64,000 nt of DNA from Craterostigma plantagineum (GCA_027422505.1 JAPQWV010000628.1:124001-188000), one strand, 5' to 3'; shown: positions 44,939-60,404, counted from the stretch's first letter. The notes: a model not told the origin generated them from the sequence alone. Made by a program: numbers and translations.

Positions 44939-46022
44939 ATGGATAAAGCTCTGACGAAGGTAGGAAGCATCAAAGCAGGCACATTTTGGGTTTCCAAGAA
45001 GGCGAAAGAAGAGATCTCTAACATCTCCCAAGACCTCTCTGTATTTTCCCCTTTCTCACGACTTGCGTTTCTTTTTTGTCTGCTGTTTTTGGTTACTTTT
45101 AAGCCGAAGTATAATGCTTGTTGATGATAGATTCTGGGCTTTGTTTTGGGCATCAAATGTAGTAAGATCTGTGTGATCAGTTTTGGAATCTTTATCAGCC
45201 GATTTCTGTGTTCATCTTCTTGAATTTTAGGACAAGGTAGATGCTTTTGTTTTAATGGAAATCTGCTTTGATTAAACCATGGAAATTCTTAGGACAGTTC
45301 ACTGTCTTCTTGTTTGATTGTCATGGAAAATCTGCTTCAAGAAACTGAGATCTGATGCTGTAATTCGATTGAAGCTTATGCATTCTTCTCTTAGGTTAAC
45401 CATTTATTGGACCCTTTTCGATCGAAAATAATAGTCCCTTCAGTCTAATTGATATACTTCATTTGCTTCTGCATTCGACAGACATTCACAAACACAGTCG
45501 AAGAGAAGGCGAAATGGATCTTCAACAAGCTCAAAGGTAATTCAGCAACAATTCGTAGCCCATATATCGCACAATAAAGATTTCGATATAATCCATAACA
45601 TCATCACAAAAAAAATCCCTCCTTTTTTCAATCTTTCAGGGAAACCACTAAAATCACTCCCCGAAATCTTAAGGGACTACAATTTACCACCTGGGATTTT
45701 CCCTCAGAACATAACATGCTACGAACTCGACGAATCGAATTCGAAGCTCATCGTTCACTTGCCATATCCATGCGAAGTGTGCTTCAAGGACTCTTCTGTG
45801 ATGAGATACTCCACTAGAATCAAATGTACATTGTCCCGAGGGAAGCTGTCTTCGGTCGAAGGGATGAAGACTAAGGTTTTGGTTTGGGTTAAGGTTGTCA
45901 GCGTTCACGTCGAGGGTTATAAATCTGATAAAGTTTGGCTCACTTCGGCTGGCGTGAAGAAGTCGAAATCGAAGGACGTTTTCGAGGTGGCCCGCGATGG
46001 AGTTAGGGTTGAAGAGTTTTGA
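44939..46022 (+). CDS. DUF538 family protein
   Basis: Exons 44,939-45,040, 45,482-45,536 and 45,640-46,022 join in frame to 179 residues. The N-terminus MDKALTKVGSIKAGTFWVSK and a central LKSLPEILRDYNLPPGIFPQ lead into the DUF538 core (residues ~55-165): NITCYELDE, VHLPYPCEVCFKDSSVMRYS, GKLSSVEGMKTKVLVWVKVV and KSDKVWLTSAGVKKSKSKDV. The end is VEEF. DUF538 proteins are small, plant-specific and mostly of unknown function; some are induced by stress. There is no signal peptide, so it is probably cytosolic. The gene looks intact. Confidence 0.93.
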
Positions 46023-46939
46023 GTAGGGAAGGAAATGGTCAATCTTCATTTTCTTGGGTGTAAGAAAATTTTATCGGTTTTGTACTATGATAAAGATGGG
46101 TTCTTTCTTTCTTATGTTGGAAAATGGATTGATGATCTTGAATTTGTTGCCGTGAGATTTGAAATTTAGGTTATGTGTTATGTACTTGAAGTAAGGACAA
46201 GTTTCTTGATTTGTCTTTTATTATGGAAATTCCTGATTAGGCTTTGCCCATTTTCCTCAATGATCTCCCTGTTACAGGGGGGAATTTTTTTCTTGGATTA
46301 TACTATATGCCCTGTTTAGATCGAATATATTACAATACTCCTTTCTTTAAGTAAAAGAAAACAAAAAATAGATTATGTACGAAAAACAAATGAAGACCTT
46401 TCCTTGGGTGAAAAAATAGGAGTATGTTCGAAAAAGAAAAAGTAAGATGCAAGTCAAAAATTCATCATAATAACGGCTAACCTCTTGACATTCGCCTCGT
46501 ACACTTCATTAAAGGGAAATTTTCCAATCAGTCCCTAGTCAGTAACTTTCTAAAGTGTTCAGTACCTGTCAGAGCTCCTAATAGTTTAAAGGACCAACAT
46601 TGCGTTAAATGGCATAGATAAGGAAATATGTATTGACGAAAATACCCTTCATAACATATTGAACTAACAGTTATTTTCCGGCGACTTTCTGTTATGCAGT
46701 TAGATTATATTGTTATAAAAGTCTGACGAACTGTTATTTTCTTTTCCTTATCTGTTACTATGATACAGGAAATTGTTATCGACAGATAATATTTCTTTTA
46801 CGAATCTCGTTTTACAGTGAATCGAGCTCCGAAATTTCGAATGCCCATTAACCAACCAATTTCGGCGTGTAAGGTAGCATGTATTGTGGTATTGATGAAG
46901 CAAGATGTAAGATTTTTATGAGTTTTTATCTTTCTATTT

Positions 46940-48060
46940 CGGGTTCTTGCGAAAATAAGATGAAATCAAAGCCGTTTTTCGCAACCGATTACATCTAATA
47001 TGTATAAATTCGAAGTACTCGTAGTATGGTCAGACCGGTGCGGCACATTATTTGCTCGTTCGTCCGATGTTCTTCTTTTAATTTCGCGAAAATACAGTCG
47101 ACCACAATATTTTGGGTATATTAAACTGTGTCCAAACTGTACTCGTAGTATCAAATCCGTTACTATTTCAACCAAATCTGTTACTAAGTCTATCAAAACC
47201 GTGATTAAACAATAACTAATTGTTACCATGTGTAGGGTTCTGATTTGCGAAAATAAGATGAAGTCCAAGCCATTTTTGGCAACGATTACATCTAATATGT
47301 ATACATTTGAAGTACCCATAGTGTAGTCATCTCGGTGCGGTACATGTGGGCTCGTTCGTCCGTCGTTCATCTTTTAATTTCGCGAAAATACGGTCGAGCC
47401 CAATAATTTGGGCATATTTGTACTGTGTCCAAAATGTGACTCATAGTAACCGATCTGTTACTATGTCTACCAGAACCGTTACTAGATCATCCAATACTGT
47501 TACTGTGTCAAAAGTGTCAAACTGTTACTCAGAGTATCAAATATGTTACTAGGGGTATCAAAACCGATACTAGGTGTATCAAAACCGTTCCTAAAGTGCA
47601 ATTAATTGTTACCATGTGTAGGGTTCTAATTTGCGAAAATAAGATGAATTCAAAGCCGTTTTTGGCAACGATTACATCTAATATGTATACATTCAAAGTA
47701 CTCATAGTATGAGCAGCTCAGTGCGGCACATGTTGTGCTTGTTCGTCCGACCTTCATCTTTTAATTTTGCGAAAATACGGTCGATCCCAACAATTTGGGT
47801 ATATTTTTACTGTGTTAAAACTGTTACTCAGAATATCAAATCTGTTACTTAGAGTATGAAAACTGTTACTAGGAGTATTAAAACCGTAATTAAACTACAA
47901 TTAATTGTTACTATGTGTAGGGTTCTAATTTGCGAAAATAAGATGAAATCAAAGTCATTTTTGACAACGATTACATCTAATATGTATAAATTCGAAGTAC
48001 CCATAATGGGCAGCTCGGTGCGGCACCTTGTTTGGTCGTTCGTTCGATGTTCATCTAATA
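46940..48060 (+). repeat. Tandem array of about 290-390 bp units in the 4.3-kb MULE
   Basis: The block tttgcgaaaataagatgaa begins at about 46,949, 47,247, 47,632 and 47,930, followed each time by acatctaatatgtata, cggtgcggca and tcgttcgtccg. In between run words like gttactaggagtatcaaaacc in varying number, which explains the unequal steps. Confidence 0.82.
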
Positions 48061-49290
48061 TGTGAATTAAGGTATGTGATTAAAATCTCAAATCTCTACA
48101 AAAATCACAACCTAACTAGTATATTTTAGTTCAAAACTTCTCAAATTCATATATTTTAGTGAATATAGCGTGTTTACAATATAAAATTGAAAAATCATAA
48201 CCTAAACTAGTTACATATGAAATTGTTATTGTGAATATGTATTTTGTTACTCGTATTGTAGCGCCGTGTTACGTTCTGTTCTTTTCTCCTCTTGATATGT
48301 TACTGATCATTGTAAAACGGTTACTGCAGAAAATCTGTAAACGATATATGGTTTACGTTTAAGATTAATTGAAGATGTCATTAATTTTGTTTAGTCGTTT
48401 ATGTTAGGTCGACCATCTGATTGTAATAAACAACTAATAGTTCATATCCACAAGTTTTGAGTAAGTAGAATCAATTTCGTAGAAGCATTATCATCCTTTG
48501 AAGAAGAGTGGTACTTGTTTTTTATACTATATACTCCAACTTCTTCAACTCCATCATAACCTCCACGAAAATCACGACCTAAAATAATATATTTTTGTTT
48601 AAAACTTCTCAAATTCATATATTTTAATGAATGTAACGTGTTTTAAAATATAAAATTGGAAAATCATAACCTAAACTAGTTACATATGAAATTGTTATTG
48701 TGAATATGTATTCTGTTACTCGTATTGTAGCTCCATGTTACCGAAAGATACATTTGTGTTCTTTTTTCCTCTTAATTTGTTATTGATCATTGTTAAACGG
48801 TTACTGCAGAAATCAGTAAATGGCATATGGTTTGCGTTTAAGATTAATTGAAGTGACATTAATTTTGTTGAATCATTTATGTTAGGTCGACCATCTGGAC
48901 TGTAATAAACTACTAATAGTTCATATCCGCAACGTCTTGAGTAAGTAGAATCAATTTCGTAGAAGCATGACATCCTTTCAAGAATAGTGCTACTTGTTTT
49001 CCATACTATATACTTCAACTTCTTTAATTCCAACATAATCTCCACGAAATCATAACCTAAACTAATATATTTTATCTAAAACTTCATAATCTCGTATATT
49101 TTATTGAATGTAACTTGTTTACAATATAAAATTTGAAAATCATAAACTAAACTAATTACATTAAATTGTTATTGTGACTTAGAATTCTGTTACTCGTATT
49201 GTACTTCCTTGTTGCCTACATATCAATTTCTGTTTTTCTCACCTTCAATTGTTGTTGAACTCTGTTAAACTGTTACTGCAGAAAATCAGT
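48060..49290 (+). repeat. Three tandem units of about 470 bp in the 4.3-kb MULE
   Basis: The block aaaacttctcaaattcatat (third copy changed) starts near 48,133, 48,601 and 49,079. Each unit goes on with gtttacaatataaaattg-aaaatcataa, ctgttactcgtattgta and ggttactgcagaaa. The first two are closest to each other. Confidence 0.82.
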
Positions 49291-49742
49291 AAACAACAGA
49301 AGATTTTACCAGAATCATGCATACATTTTCAGCAACACAAGCGAAGTTTGTTCAAAAGAAACATGCTACACATAAATATCAGATACACATAGCACCAAAT
49401 TGTAAAATCCTCATTGTCGCTGCTCGTGGCCATCGCTGCCCGTCTTCGATTTCTTCGATTAATTTGGGCGTTATCGATTTGGTATTAGCAAATGAGAAAG
49501 AACTTCAGCATTGAAGTCCAGATTTTCCACTATTTTAACGAGATTTTCGAATTACTTTTAATACATTATTCCAATATAAACTTAAATATTTTCACTGATT
49601 ATTGACACCCATGAGAAATTATCTTCGATATAACCTTATTCGGTCATTAACTTCGAGATTGAGCCGGCTTTAGATCATAAATTTTGGTATTCATTGAACA
49701 TGGTTTATGCAATCATCGTTTGGAAGAGACTATGGCACGTGG

Positions 49743-50310
49743 GTACCCAGATTGCATAAATTGTTACCCAGAATGCATGAACTGTTACCCAAAATGCATA
49801 AAGTGTTACCCAGGATGCATAAAGTGTTATCCAGGATGCATAGATTGTTACCCAGAATGCATAAATTGTTACTTAGCGAACGTTTTATTAGCAAAAGCTT
49901 CAATCATGGACCGCATCAAATTTCTTCACGATTAACACCAATATTCATTGATTATTAAGACTCATGATCAACTTCACCTTATGCAGCATAAAAGTCCAGA
50001 CCCTTGTTTCAACGAGATTTTCGAATTACTTTTAATACATTATTCCAATATAAACTTCAAAAATTTTCATTGATTATTCACACCCATGAGAAATTATCTT
50101 CGATTTAACCTTATTAGGTCATTAACGTCGAGATTCAGCCGGCTTTAGGTCATAAATTTTGAAAGTCGTTGAACATGGTTTGTGCATTCATCGTTTGGAA
50201 GAGACGATGGCACATGGGCACCCAAATTGCATAAATTGTTACCCAGAATGCATGAACTGTTACCCAGAATGCAGAAAGTGTTACCCAGGATGCATAAAGT
50301 GTTACTCAGT
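49743..50310 (+). repeat. 21-bp minisatellite in two blocks
   Basis: The unit TGTTACCCAGAATGCATAAA (20 of its 21 bases) occurs about seven times at 49,743-49,877 and about four times at 50,217-50,310. The two blocks lie at the same place in a larger duplication with a step of about 470 bp (compare acgagattttcgaattactt at 49,538 and 50,009). Because 21 is a multiple of three, frames through it stay open in the plus orientation. Confidence 0.88.
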
Positions 50311-50848
50311 TATCAGTTTGCGTTACCTGGCAAGCTAGTTAATTCGCATGTCAATCTGCAATACTTACAAAATCCGTCTTGGTTAGTAAGACCCATCCAA
50401 AATTGAGGACGAAAAAACTTTATTCTGTAACAAACGTTGACATTTTCATGGATCTCAGCTTGTTTTCTCTGTCGAAATTTCATTTGCTTTTTAAACGAAA
50501 TTTTTGAAGGGTTTTAAGCATAATTTTATTGGATACATCAATAATTTTATCTTCATTAGTAATACCGTCAAAGATTGAGGCCGCAAAAACAATATCCACT
50601 CAAAGCAATCAAAATATATCATGATTTCAGATTCAGTTTTTAGCTTCCGTCGTTTGGAGAAAGATGATGGCAAAATGAAGTAATTCTTTCATATATCATG
50701 GGTAAATTGGTCTTTTTGCAAAAGTGGGTTCCTATTCTCTAAATTTAACCAAACTTAGGTCCTTCTCTCTCCATAAAATTCGTATGGGGCCTGAAACATG
50801 TTGAAAATATCATATTAGGGCCTGACTACTAATTTACCCTTCATTAAA

Positions 50849-51590
50849 TTCTACCTTTTTTCAAAAAAGAATAGATTTTTACATGTTAGCCTCGTAATTA
50901 ATTTAATTTATTACTCGAAGGCATGGCCTTTTTCTTTTTAAAACGATAGTTCACTAAAATTTACAAGGACTAAAAAGTACAAATGCATCCTCTCATAACA
51001 TTCATCAAACCAAGGGAATAAAGCTCTCACAAAGAAAGAAACACAAACCTAAGCAAAACAAAAAACAAACAAGCCCCAAAGAAAATAATATTACAAGTAT
51101 AGACAAAAGAACTAAAAAACATACTACAAATCTTCCTAAAACTCCAAACTAAAACGATCATTACAACAATTAGATTCTTTTATTTTATTTATCCATAGAA
51201 GAAAAGAGCTAGGCATATCTATTTCTTCGTATTTCTACTTCTATGAAGTTTCTGCTAAGAAATTAAGTCGAGGAGGTGGGGACCTCTCGATCCGCTTTTG
51301 AGGATATCCATTAGTGAAAGAATAGTCAAATACAAATCTATTATGTTGTATTAGTGGTGAGGGGCTATGATAGACCGTCAATTTGTCTGTCTTGATCAAT
51401 CAGATTTTGTCAACATATATTAAAAAAGACTTATTAAAACCAGTACCTTTCATAATATCATAAAACTACAAATTCTATTTTTAGTATATTACTTAGTAAA
51501 CCTATTTAAAAATAATTAATTTTTTATTTTATTGCACACATAGGTGTGCATTAAGACTTTTAATAAATATCAAGTAGTAAAATACAAAAA
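50849..51590. other. Spacer upstream of SnRK1
   Basis: This is AT-rich DNA without coding frames, recognisable repeats or transposon ends that I could see. It is probably distal promoter of SnRK1 and target DNA of the MULE at its left. Confidence 0.35.
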
Positions 51591-51652
51591 AAAAAACGAA
51601 AACAGAGCTTTTTTGAGTCTTTGGGCATATCCATATCCATTCCCACCGCGCT

Positions 51653-51667
51653 TTGCTGACTCAGCAA
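51653..51667 (+). promoter_or_regulatory. Palindromic TTGCTGACTCAGCAA element before SnRK1
   Basis: This 15-bp perfect palindrome (apart from the central base) contains TGACTCA/TGAGTCA, the GCN4-like core bound by bZIP factors. It is preserved exactly at 10,936-10,950 in the SnRK1 pseudogene, together with the following aacctccattttt, while the sequence on the other side has drifted. It lies about 600 bp before the ATG and near or just upstream of the likely transcription start. Confidence 0.6.
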
Positions 51668-52135
51668 CCTCCATTTTTTTCCTTCATAATGATCCCAATG
51701 TGTTCGTTCGTACGTAGACAAAACATAAGCCTTCTTCTTTAAAGCCCTACTCTGATAATCCTCTCCTCCATTTTCTTCGCCAAGAAATTGTCTGATCATT
51801 TGCATGTAATAATCAACTTCCTTCGCCAGGTAATTTCCACGATCCTCAGTCGAAATTTTGTTTCTTAGTTACTGTTTTGTCGTGTGATTAGTTGGTGAAA
51901 TCGCTTCTAATTTCGTTTTCCTTGTTAAAAAATATCAGATTCTGTTGAGCTATTTAGGTTGAAGTGATCTTATTTGCTGCCTTTTTGAATTATTTGATTG
52001 CTAAACTATGAGTATGTGTTTGGGAGAGTGAATTATTTAGCTCGAGTTTGTAGCAAATCTCATCGATAATGTCCTAATAAGGCAACAGCTTAGTGATTAG
52101 CTTAGACAAAGGCATAAAACATGGACAATCCTTAG

Positions 52136-55484
<3,349 letters not shown>

Positions 55485-56096
55485 GAGTTTGGTATCTTCC
55501 TTTTGTTTTGTTTTCTTTTTTTTACCATAGACGAAGGAAAATTAAAATCAAATTGTGTATGTAAGTAAAAGTGTGAATCTATGCCCATCGAAACAATTGT
55601 TACTTATTTCGGAAAACAAGTTATTTTTTTCTTCAAAACGGCGGAAGTTGGAAAACATGACTATTATTGTTGGGTGGAGACCGAAACATTGAAACATATT
55701 TCAAGATTAGTCCCATCCTCGAAATATGCGATTTGCCGGTTGCAAACGTATCGAATATCGAACAATATCATATTGTATTTGTTATTCAATTACGAATCGA
55801 ACATTCGTACTCAATTTTTGAACGAATAACAGATTTAATTGGCGTCAAGTTAGCGAGGACATAACGAGTTGCAAAAACACACCAAAATTTACACAGGTTA
55901 ATAGCCCAAATGCTCCATTTGGTAACATTCGATCAGCAGGTGGGAGGAATTCCACCATGATAGAAAACAAACACAAAATAAGAAAAAATAAGACGAAACA
56001 AGATACAAAGATTTATACATAAAACTAAATTCGAACACAGATAAATGGTGTCTCCCTTCACTCAGCAACATTCGATTCTCAGTTTCAGTCGTCCAT
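55485..56096. other. Spacer between SnRK1 and the LON-RING pseudogene (convergent)
   Basis: It contains the 3' UTRs of both genes and AT-rich DNA. The short frames at 55,581-55,864 have no recognisable domain and I do not consider them genes. Confidence 0.4.
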
Positions 56097-56543
56097 TTAC
56101 CACGGACCGCAAATATGTTTAAGGATATCGAGTCCCTCCCTCAATCTCTGCTCCAACATTCACACGAAGCACAGTTCGTTCAAAAACAAAAAGAAAACGA
56201 TATTTTCGGCACTCAACGTACGAAAAAAAAAAAGCATAATCCAATGTCAAATAACAATCTAAACTCTTTTATTATGCCTCATCAGTGGGATAACCAGTCT
56301 TTGGTCGGTCATTTTAAATTTATTTTAAAAAGCAATAGAAAGGAAATCACCCATTACATAACGTTTTCATATTCCTAACTTTTTTGCTTCAATTTCCAGT
56401 TAAAATTTATGGCATGTACATTATATAGCACACACATTTGATTGTGCAAAAATACTAGTAATAATACCTCAGCTGTATCCATTGTCCGAAGAAGATCATA
56501 TCGTTCTTCGGGCGTCGTCAGATCCTTCGTCAAGGTGCATAGC

Positions 56544-57099
56544 TAGGGATGGCAATGGGGCGTGTCTAAACCGGGTCCGCTCGGACCCGCCCCGTTTATT
56601 TTCCAAAGGACCCGAGACCCGACCCGACCCGCTAAGAAACCCGTCCCGCCCCGAACCCCGAATAAGCCGGGTCTGGCAGGTCTAACCCGCGAGACCCGAT
56701 TGCTTTATTTTTTTAATTTTTTTAAGTTTTAGTTTGATATATATTTATATAATTTATATATTTATATTATTTATAAACATATTTCTATTTATAAATATAT
56801 AAATATGTTTATAAATTAAAAAATATATGTAAAAAAATATTTTATATAATATATATTTACATATTTTTACATAAGTTTATATCATTATATATAAATACTA
56901 TATATATTTACATAAAATATCAACCGGGTCGGATCTCGGGGCGGGTCTAACTGGACCCGAGACCCGCCCCGGACCCGGCCGGGTTGAATCCTTTAAGATC
57001 CGAGACCCGGCCCGTTACCCGAATTTTGGAAAAAAACCGCCCCATTAGGGCCGGGTTTTGGCGGATCCGGGTTTGGACCCGCCCCCATTGCCATGCCTA
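56544..57099. mobile_element. hAT MITE inserted in a LON-RING exon
   Basis: The ends are TAGGGATGGCAATGGGGCG on the left and TAGGCATGGCAATGGGGGCG on the right (reverse complemented). A perfect 8-bp target duplication, tgcatagc, lies at 56,536-56,543 and 57,100-57,107. Subterminal gacccg and cgggtc words surround an AT-rich core. It is 556 bp long and non-coding. In gene orientation it lies seven bases after the splice acceptor gatggcag. Confidence 0.95.
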
Positions 57100-59281
57100 T
57101 GCATAGCTGCCATCGCAAAAAAAAAAAAAAACGACTCAAATATTAGGAATATATCGACGAGAGAAAAGTTTAGGACAAAGAAGCCTCTGAAGTCATGCAT
57201 GGCTACGACCGTTTCGGTCCAAGTTAGGACAACGAAGAAGAAGTACAAACGTAAGTATTTACCCAGAAACTGAAGCGCTCGGGGTCGCTTTGAGGAGGCA
57301 TCAATCCTTCAATAACATGTAATTCGTCGAGGCCTGCCTCATCTGAAAATAATCAAATATGTTGCTAAAATGCTGGAACCAATTTCAAAGGAAAATAAAC
57401 AAGTACTAGTATTTTTGGCACACCCAATGTGTTTGGGTATATAAATATGTAATATTAACTTGTATTTTAAGTTAATTTTAATAGCTGAATTATAATATTA
57501 AAACTACAACAATACTAGGATAAATTTAAAATGAAGGGTAGAGTAGTAGGTTTGTTGGCCGGCAACCAATTAAACTGAGACCTGTTACTGTAAGGTAAAG
57601 TAGTAATTAACTAAAAATAGAAAAAAAAAAAAAGGATTGAAAATTTAAAAAATGATGTAGTGGATGGTTTTTTCCTGTCTATTTAATTCTAATTTTTACA
57701 TTAATTTAACTGACAAACGAAAAAACAGTTTATCCCAAGCCCCGAGGCTCAATAAAAGAGTATAGAATATAGATGATGATTATGTAGCAGAGAATTACTT
57801 TCTTTTTCATATACTTTCGCCCAATTCAACCATCTGCACGCAATTCTGCGGTCGTGCGCGTTATGTCGAGCAACTGCAAAGCATTAAGTGGGCGTAAGAA
57901 ACTAGTTTTTTAACTTCGAGTTAGAAACTTAAAGGTAAGTCTTTTACCTTATTTCTCTCTTCGGTCCCCTCTGGTGGAAGATCGTCTTTAACCCATTCGA
58001 CCTCGGCGACGCGGTACCTTCACATCATATGTAAAAATTTGATTAAGAAAAAAAAGAAAATGTTTTTTTTTTCTTTTCTTCGACCGACGTAAACTGTGAC
58101 CCGTCTTGAACCCAGTGACGAAGAATACGACACCTACGTCGACTCTCAGTCTGTTATGTTAGGTAGCTTATTAGCGAATAGATGTTAAAGAAAATGTCAC
58201 CGAAGAAAAGGATCGACTAAATGGTGTTCGAAACCTCACCTGTAAGAAGAAACCGCCGCCATGAAGTGGCTCACAGCTGCATTAAGAATTAAAAAAAAGT
58301 AGCCGTAAATGTGGCTTAAATTTATCACACGAAGATATGATACGTAAAATAAACATCGTACGAAAAGAAAAAAACATACTCTGTAATCTCCACTTCGCAG
58401 GCATATTCCCCTACAGAACTATCATCTTCAGATAATAGGACCTACAACATGGTACGTATATAAAGATCGATCCATAGAGAAAATAACACAAGCATATATA
58501 TAAATATATATATATATATATTATATATACAACATACCACTCCCATGCGAGGGTTTCCCTCCATTACCCTCCTAACCTGTTTTTATCAAACATTAGGGGA
58601 TAAGAAGAACAATGAGATGTGTTTACGAAGACTCATCGAAGAAAGAAAAAACTCACCATGAGTCTGTCGTGAGGCTCATCGATTTTGCGGGAATACTTCT
58701 GACATGGATAAATAATGGTACCATCGACGTAAAGAGGAAGCAAATCATCTCTTAATTTCGTTACGCCGACATCCTCAGACTTCCGCTCAGCGTACTCCTC
58801 GGGAAAGCTCTTCTGTATGAAGTTGTTCAGAGTGACACTGAAAGAAGAAATGAAATTCAGCTTTAGGACATGAACCAATTGCAATAAGAGGAACAAAAGT
58901 CATTACAAGACATTTCCGAAACCAATCGAATTGCACGGCAACTGACCTGATAGAGCATGTCGTGGGATTAAGGAAGAGCACAGTACGGCACAAGGGCATT
59001 TATTGCCTGTAATTATTCAGACAAGAAGTTAAACAGAGAGGATCACGTGGTACACAACTAAAACTCAAGTTGAAACCTCTGTCCATAGACTGAAAAAGGC
59101 ACGAACGACAGAAAGAGTGTCCGCAAGGGGTCGTGATAGGTTCATAAAGCAACTTCAAACAAACAGTGCAGTCAAAATCATCCGTTTGCTGAGGTGTCGC
59201 AAGGTTTCTTCTCATCATCGACGTGTTGGGTAGTGATCTCTCCATTGTCAGGAGATGAGTGCTGCGAAAAAGAAATAGTTA

Positions 59282-59476
59282 GGGTATGTTTGGTTTATGA
59301 AATTTGGCGAGGAAACGAAAAGAAAATGAAAAGGAAAAGTAGCTTTTGCGTTTGGAAAAGAAAAGAAAGAAACTTAAACCAACTTTTAAAGCTCAAATCA
59401 TGGAAAACCAATTTCCTCACCAAAATGGTGAGGAAAAGGAAAGTTCCTCACTCATTTCCTTGATCCAAACACACCC
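59282..59476. mobile_element. Tourist-like MITE (PIF/Harbinger) in LON-RING intron
   Basis: The ends are GGGTATGTTTGG on the left and GGGTGTGTTTGG on the right (reverse complemented), with tta repeated at both flanks (59,279-59,281 and 59,477-59,479). It is 195 bp long and purine-rich in the middle. It lies in the intron just before the RING exon in gene orientation and leaves the splice acceptor untouched. Confidence 0.8.
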
Positions 59477-59885
59477 TTAGTTAACTATCGATATCAACGG
59501 AAAGACGTTCAGAACTAAGAAATGCTGAACCTCTGAGGATCAATCTGCAGGCCCGAGCGAATAACTTCTCGAGCTCTAACATAAGGTTCCAACTGCAAAG
59601 AAAATGATAGAGCTCATAATCGTTGGCATCATGTCATAATTAGTGGTGTGAGGCCTTTGCTTACCATTAAGAGTGCTTTCGCCTGCAAAACGTATGGCCC
59701 AACTGAATTACTCTGCAGACACTTCAGCTTCTCTGCATCCTTCAGGGCAAACTAATTGCAAGAGCAAAGTTGTGATGAAAGCTCAAAACAACGCGTGAGA
59801 AGATTAAAATTTATTACCATACCTCAACGTAAGATGTAGGATCCTTCCCTTCGTATGGCTCGCGCTCTGAAGCAGATGGATGCAT

Positions 59886-60400
59886 GTGTAAGAGAAAATG
59901 GCCCATCCTTCGCAAGACAGTAAATTGTTTATCAGACACAAGTGGTACTTAGCACATGAAACTTTTGTGGAAGTGAAAATATATAGTAAAAATACAGAAA
60001 TAACAGATCATGTCGAAACCCACTGAACATAAGCATCGCATCGGTTAGTGAGAATCGTTGGATCATTCGATTTGATTCATAGTACCTTCGAGTTCGTGCT
60101 TGATACAATGGGAGTGGAGCGTATTTCGAGCTAATCGCACCAAATCATGGAGGAATGGAGGAACGTACGATATCGTTTTGTTGGACCCTCACGAAGTTCG
60201 TTGAATGATGTCAACGAAGTCCCAGAGAATCTAAAGATAGCCTGCCAAAATATTTTTTAGAAGGATTAAAAAAAGCAAGTTTGGATTCTCCGCTCAGTAT
60301 TTGAAAAGATATATGTTTTTCGACAACACAAAAGGAATCTATCAGCTCAGCTTTGAGTAAAGTAGCAAATTGTTTCTTTTTTTAGGCGCTAGTGAGCAGC
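59886..60400. other. Spacer between the two LON-RING copies
   Basis: This is upstream flank of the first copy and downstream flank of the second. No coding sequence is recognised. A further 5' exon of the first gene could hide here but I cannot support one. Confidence 0.3.
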
Positions 60401-60404
60401 GTAA

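Larger units (their letters stand above)
46514..50839. mobile_element. 4.3-kb non-autonomous MULE filled with tandem repeats
   Basis: A perfect 9-bp target duplication, ttcattaaa, flanks the block at 46,505-46,513 and 50,840-50,848. The left end starts GGGAAATTTTCCAATCAGTC and the right end, reverse complemented, GGGTAAATTAGTAGTCAGGC; weaker similarity goes on for about 150 bp to gacgaaaatacccttc / gcaaaaagaccaatttaccc. The interior is three successive arrays: about 290-390 bp units (46,940-48,060), about 470 bp units (48,060-49,290), and a duplicated segment with a 21-bp minisatellite (49,525-50,340). GTTAC words run through all of them. No transposase or captured gene is seen. Confidence 0.87.
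56097..59885 (-). pseudogene. LON-RING gene (LONRF type E3-like), disrupted
   Basis: The family joins TPR-like, RING and Lon N-terminal (substrate-binding) domains. Visible exons in order: 59,885-59,823 (MHPSASEREPYEG), 59,751-59,665 (FALKDAEKLKCLQSNS), 59,592-59,531 (EPYVRAREVIRSGLQIDP), 59,261-59,077 (RING CTVC..CGHSFCRSC), 59,006-58,947, 58,837-58,657 (VTLNNFIQKSFPEEYAERKS), 58,576-58,538, 58,441-58,380, 58,276-58,240, 58,150-58,101, 58,017-57,948, 57,342-57,263 (DPERFSFW), 57,106-56,468, and a probable last exon 56,147-56,097. Two lesions: the exon 59,006-58,947 lacks one base between NKCP and CRT of the RING, and a 556-bp hAT MITE interrupts the exon at 57,106-56,468, adding an early stop. 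Splice sites remain good, so the loss is recent. Confidence 0.8.

Noticed and set aside
49743..50310. CRISPR-like array of short repeats.
   Set aside because: The units are contiguous without unique spacers, in a eukaryotic genome, with no cas genes.
49684..50406. Frames encoding CYPxCI- and LLPRMHK-type heptad repeats.
   Set aside because: They are produced by a 21-bp minisatellite, whose length keeps all plus frames open. Two different frames are equally open, so neither is evidence of a protein.
55581..55864. Two short frames after SnRK1.
   Set aside because: They overlap in different frames, are AT-rich, and lie in the 3' flank between two convergent genes.
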